Shown: positions 35,707-44,090 of the stretch, one piece after another | Layout: each line of letters opens with the position of its first letter | Position numbering within the stretch: position 1 is the stretch's first letter | NCBI GenBank assembly: GCA_002404995.1 | Contig: DHKY01000002.1 | Location: 1 to 64,000, forward strand | Direction of reading: 5' to 3' | DNA from: Caryophanales bacterium UBA4682 | Lineage (GTDB): Bacteria; Bacillota_I; Bacilli_A; RFN20; CAG-288 | Length of the DNA: 64,000 nt | Notes under the pieces: model-generated | What the model saw: the letters and a program-made list of their open reading frames with translations, nothing else | What the model was told of the DNA's origin: nothing | The model's database searches: none | Program-made: the position numbers and the translations under genes

Positions 35707-36454
35707 TCTTAGTTTTGATTTATACCCTTTCCTTATTGCTTTCTCCATCCTTATCGATATATTCCTGATTGAACTCTACTTCCGGAAAAACGGATACAAA
35801 AAAGAGAATGCCATCGCTTTTGAACTCAATCTTGTCATTGCTGCCTTCAGGGGTGTTGTCGGAGGAATCCTAAGGCAGAATCTTTATGATTTCATCGAAA
35901 ACCCGCATACCTATCGTTTTACTTGGGCAAGGACTTTTTTCGGAGGCCTGATTTTTGGAGCTGGAAGCTTTCTCCTTGGTTATTTCTTCGTTATCCGGAA
36001 AAAATATCCAAAGTCGATTAATCCGATTCTTTCTTTAGCAGGTGCCTTAATTCCCTTAAGCCATGGAATCGGAAGAATCGGATGTGTGCTCGATGGATGC
36101 TGTTATGGAAAGCCAATACCGGAAGGATCTCCGTTTGCTTGGAGGGGGATCAAATTCCATACCACCTCAGTCAAAGTCTATCCAACAAATCTCTTCGAAT
36201 GCATTTTCCTTCTCCTATTAGCCTCTATCCTTCTTTATCTTGTCTATCAGAAACATAGTAGCTATACCCTTCCTATCTACAGGATCAGCTATGGAATCTT
36301 CCGCTTTCTGATGGAATACCTAAGAGGAGACCACCGGGGCAGTTTCCTGCCTGGAATCAGTCCTAGTCAGTTCTGGGCACTTCTTCTCCTTATCGGAGGA
36401 CTTGTCTACCTTATCCTTCTTATCATCAAAAAGAGAAAACAAACAAAGAATTAA
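35699..36454 (+). CDS. lgt: Prolipoprotein diacylglyceryl transferase (Lgt-type)
   Basis: Adds diacylglycerol to lipobox cysteines; many lipoproteins in this window need it. 251 residues, seven membrane helices. Core motif LSHGIGRIGCVLDGCCYGKP and the late motif LMEYLRGDHRGSFLPG match Lgt. The EYLRGD arginine is AGA, and AGG codons (WAxTFFGG, TYxFTW) fall at apolar positions. Divergent from classical Lgt but the key residues are kept. Confidence 0.85.
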   Translation: MLNLSFDLYPFLIAFSILIDIFLIELYFRKNGYKKENAIAFELNLVIAAFRGVVGGILRQNLYDFIENPHTYRFTWARTFFGGLIFGAGSFLLGYFFVIRKKYPKSINPILSLAGALIPLSHGIGRIGCVLDGCCYGKPIPEGSPFAWRGIKFHTTSVKVYPTNLFECIFLLLLASILLYLVYQKHSSYTLPIYRISYGIFRFLMEYLRGDHRGSFLPGISPSQFWALLLLIGGLVYLILLIIKKRKQTKN

Positions 36455-36550
36455 TACTAAATTAAAAAATCTTTTGTGTGCATTCAAGAGATTGTTGTTT
36501 AAAAATTACCTAAAACAGATTCTTTACATCAGTCTATTTGATAAAATTTC

Positions 36551-37303
36551 CTAGACAGCTTTAAATCCGATTTTAAGGAGTCTCTCGCACATCTGACGGA
36601 AGCGGGCTTCTTCTCTCTTGTGCAAGACCTCTTCTTCCGGTTTCCTTTTTGGATTCACACTATCCCTCTTGACATATTTTGAGTCTTCTGCCGTATGAAA
36701 GTAAAAGCCATCTTTTTCATCTTGTTCAAAGGAAGTATGATTATAGAAAAAACTGCATTTTTCATATTCATCAAAGGACTTTCTGTCTTTAGATACAATA
36801 TATTCCTGGAAGGAGATAGGTTCGTTTTCATCACAATATAAAGGTCCACGAGGAGATACGAGAAAGTATCGCCTGTAATCTCCTTTGTCCCAAATGCCAT
36901 ATACATTAAGAATTCTGCTATGATCAACCTCGATATACCCATCCTCCACCATAACATAAATTGAACCGGCCAAACGAAAACAATTCATGCCACAGAGTTT
37001 CTGACAGTACTCAACATAAACTGGTTTTCCATCAATTAGATGATATTTCCAGTATTCGTGGTGTTTTGGCTCTTTATCCAGGAGTTTTCCAGGCTTATAT
37101 CGTTTGCCTTTTATATTCCAGTAGAAGAATTCATCATATCGTCCGAAACCAGGAGGAAAATCCAGTAATCGCGAGCAGACTTCGTATAGGACCTCATCAT
37201 TTTTAAGGCTATGGCATTCTTTCCAAAAGTCTTTCTGTCTGTATTTCAGAATCAGGTCTCTGCCTTCCTGATCCAGCTTTTCAAAATATTCAAGCTCAAC
37301 CAT
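36551..37303 (-). CDS. Candidate immunity protein for the Rhs toxin
   Basis: 250 residues, cytosolic, rich in Tyr, Glu, Lys and Trp, no signal or membrane segment, no domain that I recognise. Its ATG lies one base after the stop of the Rhs gene, on the same strand, the place where immunity genes for Rhs nucleases are found. Function inferred from position only. Confidence 0.6.
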   Translation of the reverse strand: MVELEYFEKLDQEGRDLILKYRQKDFWKECHSLKNDEVLYEVCSRLLDFPPGFGRYDEFFYWNIKGKRYKPGKLLDKEPKHHEYWKYHLIDGKPVYVEYCQKLCGMNCFRLAGSIYVMVEDGYIEVDHSRILNVYGIWDKGDYRRYFLVSPRGPLYCDENEPISFQEYIVSKDRKSFDEYEKCSFFYNHTSFEQDEKDGFYFHTAEDSKYVKRDSVNPKRKPEEEVLHKREEARFRQMCERLLKIGFKAV

Positions 37304-37304
37304 G

Positions 37305-39653
37305 CTAGAAGGGTGCCTCTTGATTCAATACCTGAAGAACACAATATATATCAAAAAGAGCATAGTATACTTCATTTTCAGGATTGCCTTTAATCCAAAA
37401 GCCAATCTCGTAAGCAGATACAATTTCGTGATTGACGGCCCGAAAATATTCACGGGTATGGATGTGGCGATGCAGCTCATATTTGAGTGGAATTACATTA
37501 GGAGGTGTATAAATTTTATTGTCACACTTTCCAATCCATACATGACGAGCAGGAAAAGCGCGGAAATCATGCTGGGCTATGATGTGGTGCTTTTCTGGGT
37601 TACGATTTCGGCGAATCCACTTTGACCAAGAAGTCAGAGTTACCAAAGAGGTGGTAAAGATTATGATTTCTCCCACTTCCTTAATAGCTCTATAAAGGTC
37701 CCACTTTGTTTTATCGACAAGTCCAGTAGAAAGCACACTGGAAGGGAAGTTCTGTCTGCTATAGTCCATGACCGCTTCTAACAAAATGATGGCTAGAACA
37801 GCCAAGGCAATTCCGGCAATTGCTTCGTAGATCGTGGCTGCGGCTACCTCCACTGCAAGACATCCACTTTTATCTGAAAAAGAGATTGGATTGTCCAACG
37901 CGTAGACATATAGATTATAGCAAGGATCATTGAGTCCATTTCCGGAAATCCGGACTAAATCATCCCGAGAAATGAAACGCCTCAGAATGGGAGAGTAGTA
38001 TCTCGTGGATAGGTAATAAAGTCCCCTGTCCCAATCGTAGACATAGTCCTTATAGATAATCTGGTTCGCTTCAGCCAGCCCTTCATTATAAGCATAAGCG
38101 ACTTCTGGCACCCCCCAAGTAGAGTAGGAATACTCTACTGCTCTTTCTCCATGGGAATCCACTAATCCTTCGATGTTTCCTAATGGATCATGGACAAAGA
38201 AGAACAACTTGCCATTGTAGGAAACTGCTTTTGGGATGCCGTTTCCGTCGTAGCCATAAAGGAGAAGGCCTTTTTTCGTCGAATAAGAAACCCTGAGCTT
38301 TCCTTCATTGTAACCATAGAAAGTCAGATTGCCGCTATCAGAGAGTTTCAAGGCACGGATTCCGTCGGGGGTGTATCCAAGGCGAATGTTTTCTTCACCG
38401 TTGTAGCATTCTTTCCTAAAGCTTCCTGTATCCCAGGAAAATGACCTGTTCCCGTAGTTTTCAAGATTTCCATAATCATCGTAAGACAGCATCTGACCAT
38501 CAGCTGCGGTCCTCTGGTTCCGGTCATAAGAGTTGGAATAGCCATAAGAATATTCAGTACCAGAAGATGAAACCCTGGAGACAATGTTTCCCGCATTATC
38601 GTATTCATAGCGCTCGTCTCCCGTGCCATATATCACTTCCGTAATCCGTCCCATCTCATCATACTGGAACATCCGGCGTTGATTATCAATTCGTTCTTCT
38701 ATCAGCCTTCCAGCCTGATCATAGAAATAAGTTTTTTCTCCAAAAGGACTGTTGAAGGTTTCGAATCCGCTCTCCCTTTCCGAACTATCCGTTTCAGTTA
38801 GAATCTGTTCATTGATGAGATTAGTCTCCTTGGCATCATAGTATCGCCTTTTATAAGTAGCACTATCAGAATCTGTGGAATAATCCGTCTTGCTTTCGTT
38901 ATAGTCTTCCTTGTCATCTCGGAAGATCTGTTTTAGGCTACCTCCATAGGCAGTAAGAAGCGATTCTTCCTCAGACTGCTTAAAAGAAATGTTTTCCGCT
39001 GTCCAGGAAGCGGCATTGCCGTATTCATCCAAACCATAGGAATAGAAAATGCTGTTTTCCGTATCGCTCCTCCCAAGAAGATTTCCGTCTCCATCAAGTT
39101 GTGCAGTCCCGTTCCTTGATTCGCTTTCGACAATAACATGGGTATTATCAGGGAACGTGACTTCTGTATTGGTTCCATTTGCGTATTCGTATCTTGCAAC
39201 ATTACCATCATGGGTTACGGAAACCCTCTCCTGTCCATTGAGAAGAACAGAAGTCAAGTTCCTAGCAGAATCATATGTGAAGTTAATTGTTTGATTTTCC
39301 GTTTCAATCTTGCTGATATGTTCATCATCAAGATATTCAACCTTGGATTCAACTAAATTATCCTTGTACGTTTGTCTTTTTTCTTTTTGCTTTCGATAGT
39401 CTGATTGATTTCGTTTCTGTTTTATAGTGGTATGCTTCGTTTTTCCGTCTTCAGAGGTCGTAAGTCGTGAAACGATTCTACCCGTGTCAAGTTCTTCGTA
39501 CCCGTTTCCTTCTTCGTAGTCATATCCCCTTCTTGATGTCACTTCCTGTTTCCAATTAAAAGGCTCAATCGTTTCCTGCTTCTTCCATCCGGTACAAGGA
39601 AAGAAGATGAGAGAACTAGCAAATAGTCTAGCTGTCTTGTTCTTCGCACTCAT
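37305..39653 (-). CDS. Rhs/YD-repeat protein with C-terminal AHH nuclease
   Basis: 782 residues. A hydrophobic N-terminus (LFASSLIFFPCTGW) suggests export. YD repeats follow (YDEMGRITEVIYG, YEYDNAGNIVSR, YDDYGNLENYG), then the Rhs core end (GLYYLSTRYYSPILRRFISRDD), a hydrophobic stretch (VAAATIYEAIAGIALAVLAI), and a nuclease tip EKHHIIAQHDFRAFPAR ... NVIPLKYELHRHIHT. This matches AHH-type HNH/endonuclease VII toxins. The core uses ATG for Met (DEMGR). Paired with the gene just downstream as toxin and immunity. The 207 bases upstream hold no gene. Confidence 0.85.
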   Translation of the reverse strand: MSAKNKTARLFASSLIFFPCTGWKKQETIEPFNWKQEVTSRRGYDYEEGNGYEELDTGRIVSRLTTSEDGKTKHTTIKQKRNQSDYRKQKEKRQTYKDNLVESKVEYLDDEHISKIETENQTINFTYDSARNLTSVLLNGQERVSVTHDGNVARYEYANGTNTEVTFPDNTHVIVESESRNGTAQLDGDGNLLGRSDTENSIFYSYGLDEYGNAASWTAENISFKQSEEESLLTAYGGSLKQIFRDDKEDYNESKTDYSTDSDSATYKRRYYDAKETNLINEQILTETDSSERESGFETFNSPFGEKTYFYDQAGRLIEERIDNQRRMFQYDEMGRITEVIYGTGDERYEYDNAGNIVSRVSSSGTEYSYGYSNSYDRNQRTAADGQMLSYDDYGNLENYGNRSFSWDTGSFRKECYNGEENIRLGYTPDGIRALKLSDSGNLTFYGYNEGKLRVSYSTKKGLLLYGYDGNGIPKAVSYNGKLFFFVHDPLGNIEGLVDSHGERAVEYSYSTWGVPEVAYAYNEGLAEANQIIYKDYVYDWDRGLYYLSTRYYSPILRRFISRDDLVRISGNGLNDPCYNLYVYALDNPISFSDKSGCLAVEVAAATIYEAIAGIALAVLAIILLEAVMDYSRQNFPSSVLSTGLVDKTKWDLYRAIKEVGEIIIFTTSLVTLTSWSKWIRRNRNPEKHHIIAQHDFRAFPARHVWIGKCDNKIYTPPNVIPLKYELHRHIHTREYFRAVNHEIVSAYEIGFWIKGNPENEVYYALFDIYCVLQVLNQEAPF

Positions 39654-39861
39654 AAAAGTACTCCTTGTTTTGAAATGATTTGCATTTGTTAATTATAGAA
39701 TTATGGATAATAAATGCAATAACAGATTTCAAATGCAGGCTTTTCAGTAATAGGATCCCCTAATCTCGTTGCCACCAAACATTCGGCTTAATCAATTGCA
39801 AAAATAATTTTTTGAAGCAGATTTTATTGTTCCGCTTTTTATTTGTCAGACTGATTTGCTT

Positions 39862-40719
39862 TTAATCAATGAATTTTTTTATCTCATCAAACGTATCGAC
39901 CATTAAGACACATTGATCATCAAGTCCAGATGCATAGAGATTCCCGTCTTTGAACCCAATGACATTGAATCCGGCAAGACGTGCGGAAATCACACCGGCA
40001 GAAGAATCCTCAATGACAATTGCACAACTTGGGTCATTGATTGATAAGCCTAAGGCAAGCTCTGAATAAATCCAGGGATGCGGTTTACTGACAAGCTCTC
40101 CCATAGTCCCATACCTTCCCTTTTTCTTTTCTCTTCCACCGGTAACAATAGAATCATAGAAATCCGTAGGTTTGCCAAGCCCAAGCAGAGAGAAAGCAGA
40201 TTCGATTTCTCCCCTCGCTTTATAGTCAAGGCCGCTTGTCGCTAATCCAACCTTTATGTTTTTGTTTTTCAGAAAGAGAAGGAAGTCCTTTAATCCATTC
40301 CGCGGCTTAAAAGCATCAGTTTTCTTTCTTCCACCTAAAATATCAGAAAGTTCTCCTTTTGTGAGCTCATGATACTTCTCAAGCGCATCATGAACCGAAA
40401 CAGGAATCTTGTATTTGTTCAAGCAATAAGAAAGATGTTCCTGGGTTGTAAACCCAGAAACAAACGGAATGTCTTCCTTGGCAAAATGAAAGGAAGGATT
40501 CTGAGAAGCGCTCTGTATTGTTCTTTCAATCCTAGAAATCCAGAACTCTTCGCTTTTCACACTCGTTCCATCCAGATCCATCCTGACATAGCGGACTGGC
40601 TTACAGAAAGAGGATGGCTTCCTTTTATAAACACAATTAACACCCCCTTGTTGAATTTCAACAAGAGTATCTTCTTTTTCTTTCTTGAAACGGATTCCGT
40701 GTACTTTATATTTCGTCAT
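39862..40719 (-). CDS. HAD-superfamily phosphatase (beta-phosphoglucomutase-like)
   Basis: 285 residues. About 45 N-terminal residues form a short extra segment, then HAD motif I MDLDGTSVKSEEFW, motif II VGLATSG, motif III KPHPWIY and motif IV VIEDSSAGV. The helical cap is of the beta-PGM type. AGG just before motif I (YVxMDLDGT) would be Met. Substrate unknown. Confidence 0.8.
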   Translation of the reverse strand: MTKYKVHGIRFKKEKEDTLVEIQQGGVNCVYKRKPSSFCKPVRYVRMDLDGTSVKSEEFWISRIERTIQSASQNPSFHFAKEDIPFVSGFTTQEHLSYCLNKYKIPVSVHDALEKYHELTKGELSDILGGRKKTDAFKPRNGLKDFLLFLKNKNIKVGLATSGLDYKARGEIESAFSLLGLGKPTDFYDSIVTGGREKKKGRYGTMGELVSKPHPWIYSELALGLSINDPSCAIVIEDSSAGVISARLAGFNVIGFKDGNLYASGLDDQCVLMVDTFDEIKKFID

Positions 40720-40730
40720 TCTTGGCTTAT

Positions 40731-41366
40731 TTAGACTTCCTCATCATCCGATGAAGAGTCCTGTTTGTCTTCTTTCTTTTCAGCCTGAGAGGGAATAGGT
40801 TTCTTTGGTTCCGTTGGTTTTGATGAAGACGATATCGTCTGGCCCTGTTTCTTGATCTTACTGCTCTTCCAACAGGAAAAACAAATCAAGGCAACAAACA
40901 CCAATCCTGTGACTGTATAGAGGACCCAAGGACTAAGGGCGTTGCTATTGGTGATGGTCAAAGTAATGGGAGCGCTGATATAGTAAACAACATCCCCGTT
41001 GTTTTCAGTCCGATAAGCAACAAAGATTGGAGTCTCTGAGCTTTTCTTATTCGTTTGGACCGAAGCCCCGTTCTTAACCGCACTGCTTGGATTTGCTGGA
41101 TTGTCGATGACATAAAAATGATTTGCATCTTCATTGATTGTCTCTTCATAGCTTAAGGGTGCAGAGTCAAAAGTCGCCTTAAGAGTGGAAAAGTCTACAC
41201 TTTCCCCTGTTTCATAGGTTTTCTGAAAAGCACTGTCATCTACTTTCAGATGTTCTGAATTGCTGATAATATTCTCCGTCTGGGAATTTGCGTTCTTAGA
41301 ACAACTAGAGAAAGAAAGGAAGCAGAATCCGGTGAGAAGAAAAGAATAAATTAATTTATTTTTCAT
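40731..41366 (-). CDS. Lipoprotein with C-terminal membrane helix
   Basis: About 211 residues from MKNKLIYSFLLTGF; lipobox LSFSSC. A beta-rich extracellular part with the pattern FETGESVDFSTLKATFDSAPL resembles a bacterial Ig-like repeat. A membrane helix (PWVLYTVTGLVFVALICFSC) and a basic, then serine/acidic cytoplasmic tail follow. An open frame extends 24 codons upstream but the signal starts at this Met. Function unknown. Confidence 0.7.
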   Translation of the reverse strand: MKNKLIYSFLLTGFCFLSFSSCSKNANSQTENIISNSEHLKVDDSAFQKTYETGESVDFSTLKATFDSAPLSYEETINEDANHFYVIDNPANPSSAVKNGASVQTNKKSSETPIFVAYRTENNGDVVYYISAPITLTITNSNALSPWVLYTVTGLVFVALICFSCWKSSKIKKQGQTISSSSKPTEPKKPIPSQAEKKEDKQDSSSDDEEV

Positions 41367-41429
41367 GCTAATATTATAAAGGATGAAACAAGAAAAGAAG
41401 CATATGCTTCTCTTCTTCGGAGAAAGAAA

Positions 41430-42338
41430 ATGAACCATATTCTGATTGATCTAACTGACTTAACAGACGAAGAACAGAATCAGGCCGGATTAGGAATAAA
41501 ATTATTCAAGCACAAGAAGAAAGAGGTTATCCTCCATATTCTTGGAAAAAGTCAGAATCTATTAACAATTGATTCAATGAACGATGTGGAAATTATCGAG
41601 TCAATTGAAACACAACATAAAGAAACAACTTTAGATTTTGTTTTCAAAACAGCTGAAGAAAAGAAAAGTTCCTGCATTCTTACTTTCCGGAATAAGACCC
41701 AAATGGCAAATGCGGCTAAGAAACGCTTAGAGCTTTCCGCTTCTTCTCCGCTGATTGTTTCCTCTTATCCTAACGCATACACGGGAAAGTTCACTCTTCT
41801 CGGTGACTTAGGATACAAAATCAATCCATCCAAAGAAGATTACCTTAATTACCTATCGGAAAGGAAAGCAATCCTAGAAAAGACAAATGGTCAGAAGAGC
41901 CCTTCCTCAAAGCTTCTTCTCCCTTCTGGACTAGGCAAGAACGAACTGGCGGAATCCGTTGTTGCCGAAAGGAAGAAAGATTCCTCCTTCCGAGGCGAAA
42001 TCGGTTCTGTGAAGAGGCTGGAAGCTGATTGCGATATCCTCATCGGAGATCCCATGGTCATTCAGTCCACCATATCTGGAATTAACCAAGGCGTCACTAT
42101 CTACAACGAATATCTAGAAAAAGGAAGGGATACATCTTTCCAGTTCAAATTTGGTGGTCTCTTCATCAAAAAGCTCAGGAACAACTTCAACGCCTCCGTC
42201 GACAAGAAACTAACTTCCGGAGGCAGGCTTCTCTATGGATACAAAAAAAATATCGTCCTTGTCCGAAAGGATACGACTCCAAACGGGATTGCTGCCTGTC
42301 TAAACCTTGCCTATAACACAAGGGATTTGGTCGGATAA
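41430..42338 (+). CDS. PlsX-like acyl phosphate synthase, divergent
   Basis: 302 residues. The order of motifs follows PlsX: IVSSYPNAYTGKFTLLGDLG with KINPSKEDYLNYLSE (compare DVGANVDCKPEHLxxFA), CDILIGDPMVIQSTISG (CDGFTGNVVLK), and SGGxLLYGYKKNIVLVxKDTTPNGIAACLNLAY (GAPLLGxNGxxxxxHGxSxxxAIxNAI). Many usual residues differ. AGG in GGxLLYG and LVxKD suits apolar positions. If correct it converts acyl-ACP to acyl phosphate for phospholipid synthesis; it may instead be a PlsX relative with another substrate. Confidence 0.6.
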   Translation: MNHILIDLTDLTDEEQNQAGLGIKLFKHKKKEVILHILGKSQNLLTIDSMNDVEIIESIETQHKETTLDFVFKTAEEKKSSCILTFRNKTQMANAAKKRLELSASSPLIVSSYPNAYTGKFTLLGDLGYKINPSKEDYLNYLSERKAILEKTNGQKSPSSKLLLPSGLGKNELAESVVAERKKDSSFRGEIGSVKRLEADCDILIGDPMVIQSTISGINQGVTIYNEYLEKGRDTSFQFKFGGLFIKKLRNNFNASVDKKLTSGGRLLYGYKKNIVLVRKDTTPNGIAACLNLAYNTRDLVG

Positions 42339-42350
42339 ACAAGAAAGCAC

Positions 42351-42386
42351 AAAAAAAGATTGCCAGAGGCTTGGCAATCTTTTTTT
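42351..42386. terminator. Bidirectional terminator between plsX-like gene and mglC
   Basis: AAAAGATTGCCA pairs with TGGCAATCTTTT, with A and T runs on the two sides, between convergent genes. Confidence 0.85.
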
Positions 42387-42401
42387 GATGACGAATTCCG
42401 T

Positions 42402-44072
42402 TTACTTCTTCTTAAGGTATTTGATGCTATCTAAGCAGACAGCTGCCCTGATGATGACACCTTTGAAGATGAATTGCCTGTTCGTATCGATCTTGCAGAC
42501 CGTAAGGCAATAGGTCAATGCAGTGAAGATCAAAGTACCTATAACAGCGCCTTTAACTTTTCCGATACCGCCATTGAAGGAGATACCGCCAACAACGCAG
42601 GCTGCAATTGCATCAAGCTCGGTTCCAGTACCAGTAGAAGGATTGCCTAATCCAACACGGGTGGCTTCGAAGAAACCGCCAAGACCGTAGAGGACACCAG
42701 CCATGATGAAGATTCCCATCGTGACCCAGAAGACATTGATACCAGAGACATTGGCTGCTTCTGCGTTACCGCCGACCGCATACCTATACTTTCCGAATTT
42801 TGTTTTATTCCAGATGAACCAGACGATGGCAATGGCTATGGCCGCATAGATGATAAGGTTGACAGAGTTCTGTCCTTGAATCGACTTTGCCCAGGTGGAT
42901 TTCCTGTTGAAGGCCGGAGTATCGGCAAAGAGGACCATCCTAAGACCGAAGGAGACAAGCTGAGTCGCAAGAGTCGTGATGAATGGATGCCTCTTGAACT
43001 TAGCAGTGAAGAAACCAGCAATCGAAGTGAAGAATACACAAGCAAGAATAGAGACAAGCCTTGCGACAATGAAGGAGCCTGCTAAGCCCCAGTGTGTAAA
43101 GTCTAAAGTTCCGTATCCGACAGACTGATTGAAGTGATAGGTCTGCTGAGACCTGATCAAGCAGACCAAGGAGACAGACCTTCCGGTCAGACGTCCAATA
43201 GACAAATCCGTACCGGCAATTAAGATCAAACCAGCAACACCAAGAGAATAGAAGACCTTGGTGGAGGACTGTCCTAGGATACCAATCAGATGGTTCCTCG
43301 ATAACAGACTCGGTTTCCTACAGATGCAGATAATAAAGAAGAGCAGAAGGACAAAGTAAATGGCATTACGGAGGAAGTAGTCACTCGCCTTAAAGGTATA
43401 GAGGTAATGACGATATTTGAATTCAAACCTTTCTAAGGGACTATGCTTATCAAAGCGGACTTTGCCTTCATATCCGTATTTCTCCATGTAAGCCTGGAAA
43501 CGGGCGTCTTTTGCTTTGGAAATAGCATCATCCCGGTTGTTTTTAAGTTCTAGGGACTTGGCCTTGAAGGCAACTTTTTGGGCATGAAGTTCGACTTTCT
43601 GCCGTTTCTTCCTGTCTTCCAACGGCTCATTGTCATTCGGAGTCCTTGCCTTGATAACAGCAATCTTCTTTGCATTTTCACCCTTAAGTTCTTCGTAAGC
43701 ATCCGCATATTCCTTACGGGCAGAGGCAATCAGCGATTTAGCTTCCCTTGTTACCTTCTGATAATACGGCTTGAAGCTAGCAGAGGATTCTGCAAGTGCC
43801 TTTTTGGAAATCAATCGAACTTCCTCTCTTTTCTCTTTTTTTATCTGGGAAGCGATTTCTAAATTCTTTTTGTTTTCCTCAAGCCTAGCCGCTTTCGACT
43901 CATCATCAATCTGCTTATTCAGCTTAAGCTGTTGGTTTTCGTTCCGGATAGCACGCCTTTTTGCTTCGCCATCTTTTCGAAGCTCGGTTAATGCCTCAAT
44001 ATATGTGCCAAAATGCTCATTTGTTGAATACGGACTATCATCCATTGCAGACAATAAGTTTTCGTTTGCCAT
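42402..44072 (-). CDS. mglC: Galactose/methyl-galactoside ABC permease with long N-terminal extension
   Basis: 556 residues against about 330 for usual MglC. The C-terminal 330 residues are the BPD_transp_2 permease: AGTDLSIGRLTGxSVSL, NAEAANVSGINV, GNPSTGTGTELDAIAACVVGG, GVIIxAAVCLDSIKY. AGG at those x positions is hydrophobic in the family. The first 220 residues are a charged Lys/Glu/Ala coiled coil (EENKKNLEIASQIKKEKREE), cytoplasmic, not part of known MglC. Third gene of the mglBAC unit. Confidence 0.92.
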   Translation of the reverse strand: MANENLLSAMDDSPYSTNEHFGTYIEALTELRKDGEAKRRAIRNENQQLKLNKQIDDESKAARLEENKKNLEIASQIKKEKREEVRLISKKALAESSASFKPYYQKVTREAKSLIASARKEYADAYEELKGENAKKIAVIKARTPNDNEPLEDRKKRQKVELHAQKVAFKAKSLELKNNRDDAISKAKDARFQAYMEKYGYEGKVRFDKHSPLERFEFKYRHYLYTFKASDYFLRNAIYFVLLLFFIICICRKPSLLSRNHLIGILGQSSTKVFYSLGVAGLILIAGTDLSIGRLTGRSVSLVCLIRSQQTYHFNQSVGYGTLDFTHWGLAGSFIVARLVSILACVFFTSIAGFFTAKFKRHPFITTLATQLVSFGLRMVLFADTPAFNRKSTWAKSIQGQNSVNLIIYAAIAIAIVWFIWNKTKFGKYRYAVGGNAEAANVSGINVFWVTMGIFIMAGVLYGLGGFFEATRVGLGNPSTGTGTELDAIAACVVGGISFNGGIGKVKGAVIGTLIFTALTYCLTVCKIDTNRQFIFKGVIIRAAVCLDSIKYLKKK

Positions 44073-44090
44073 TGTGTATCTCCTTTCTCC

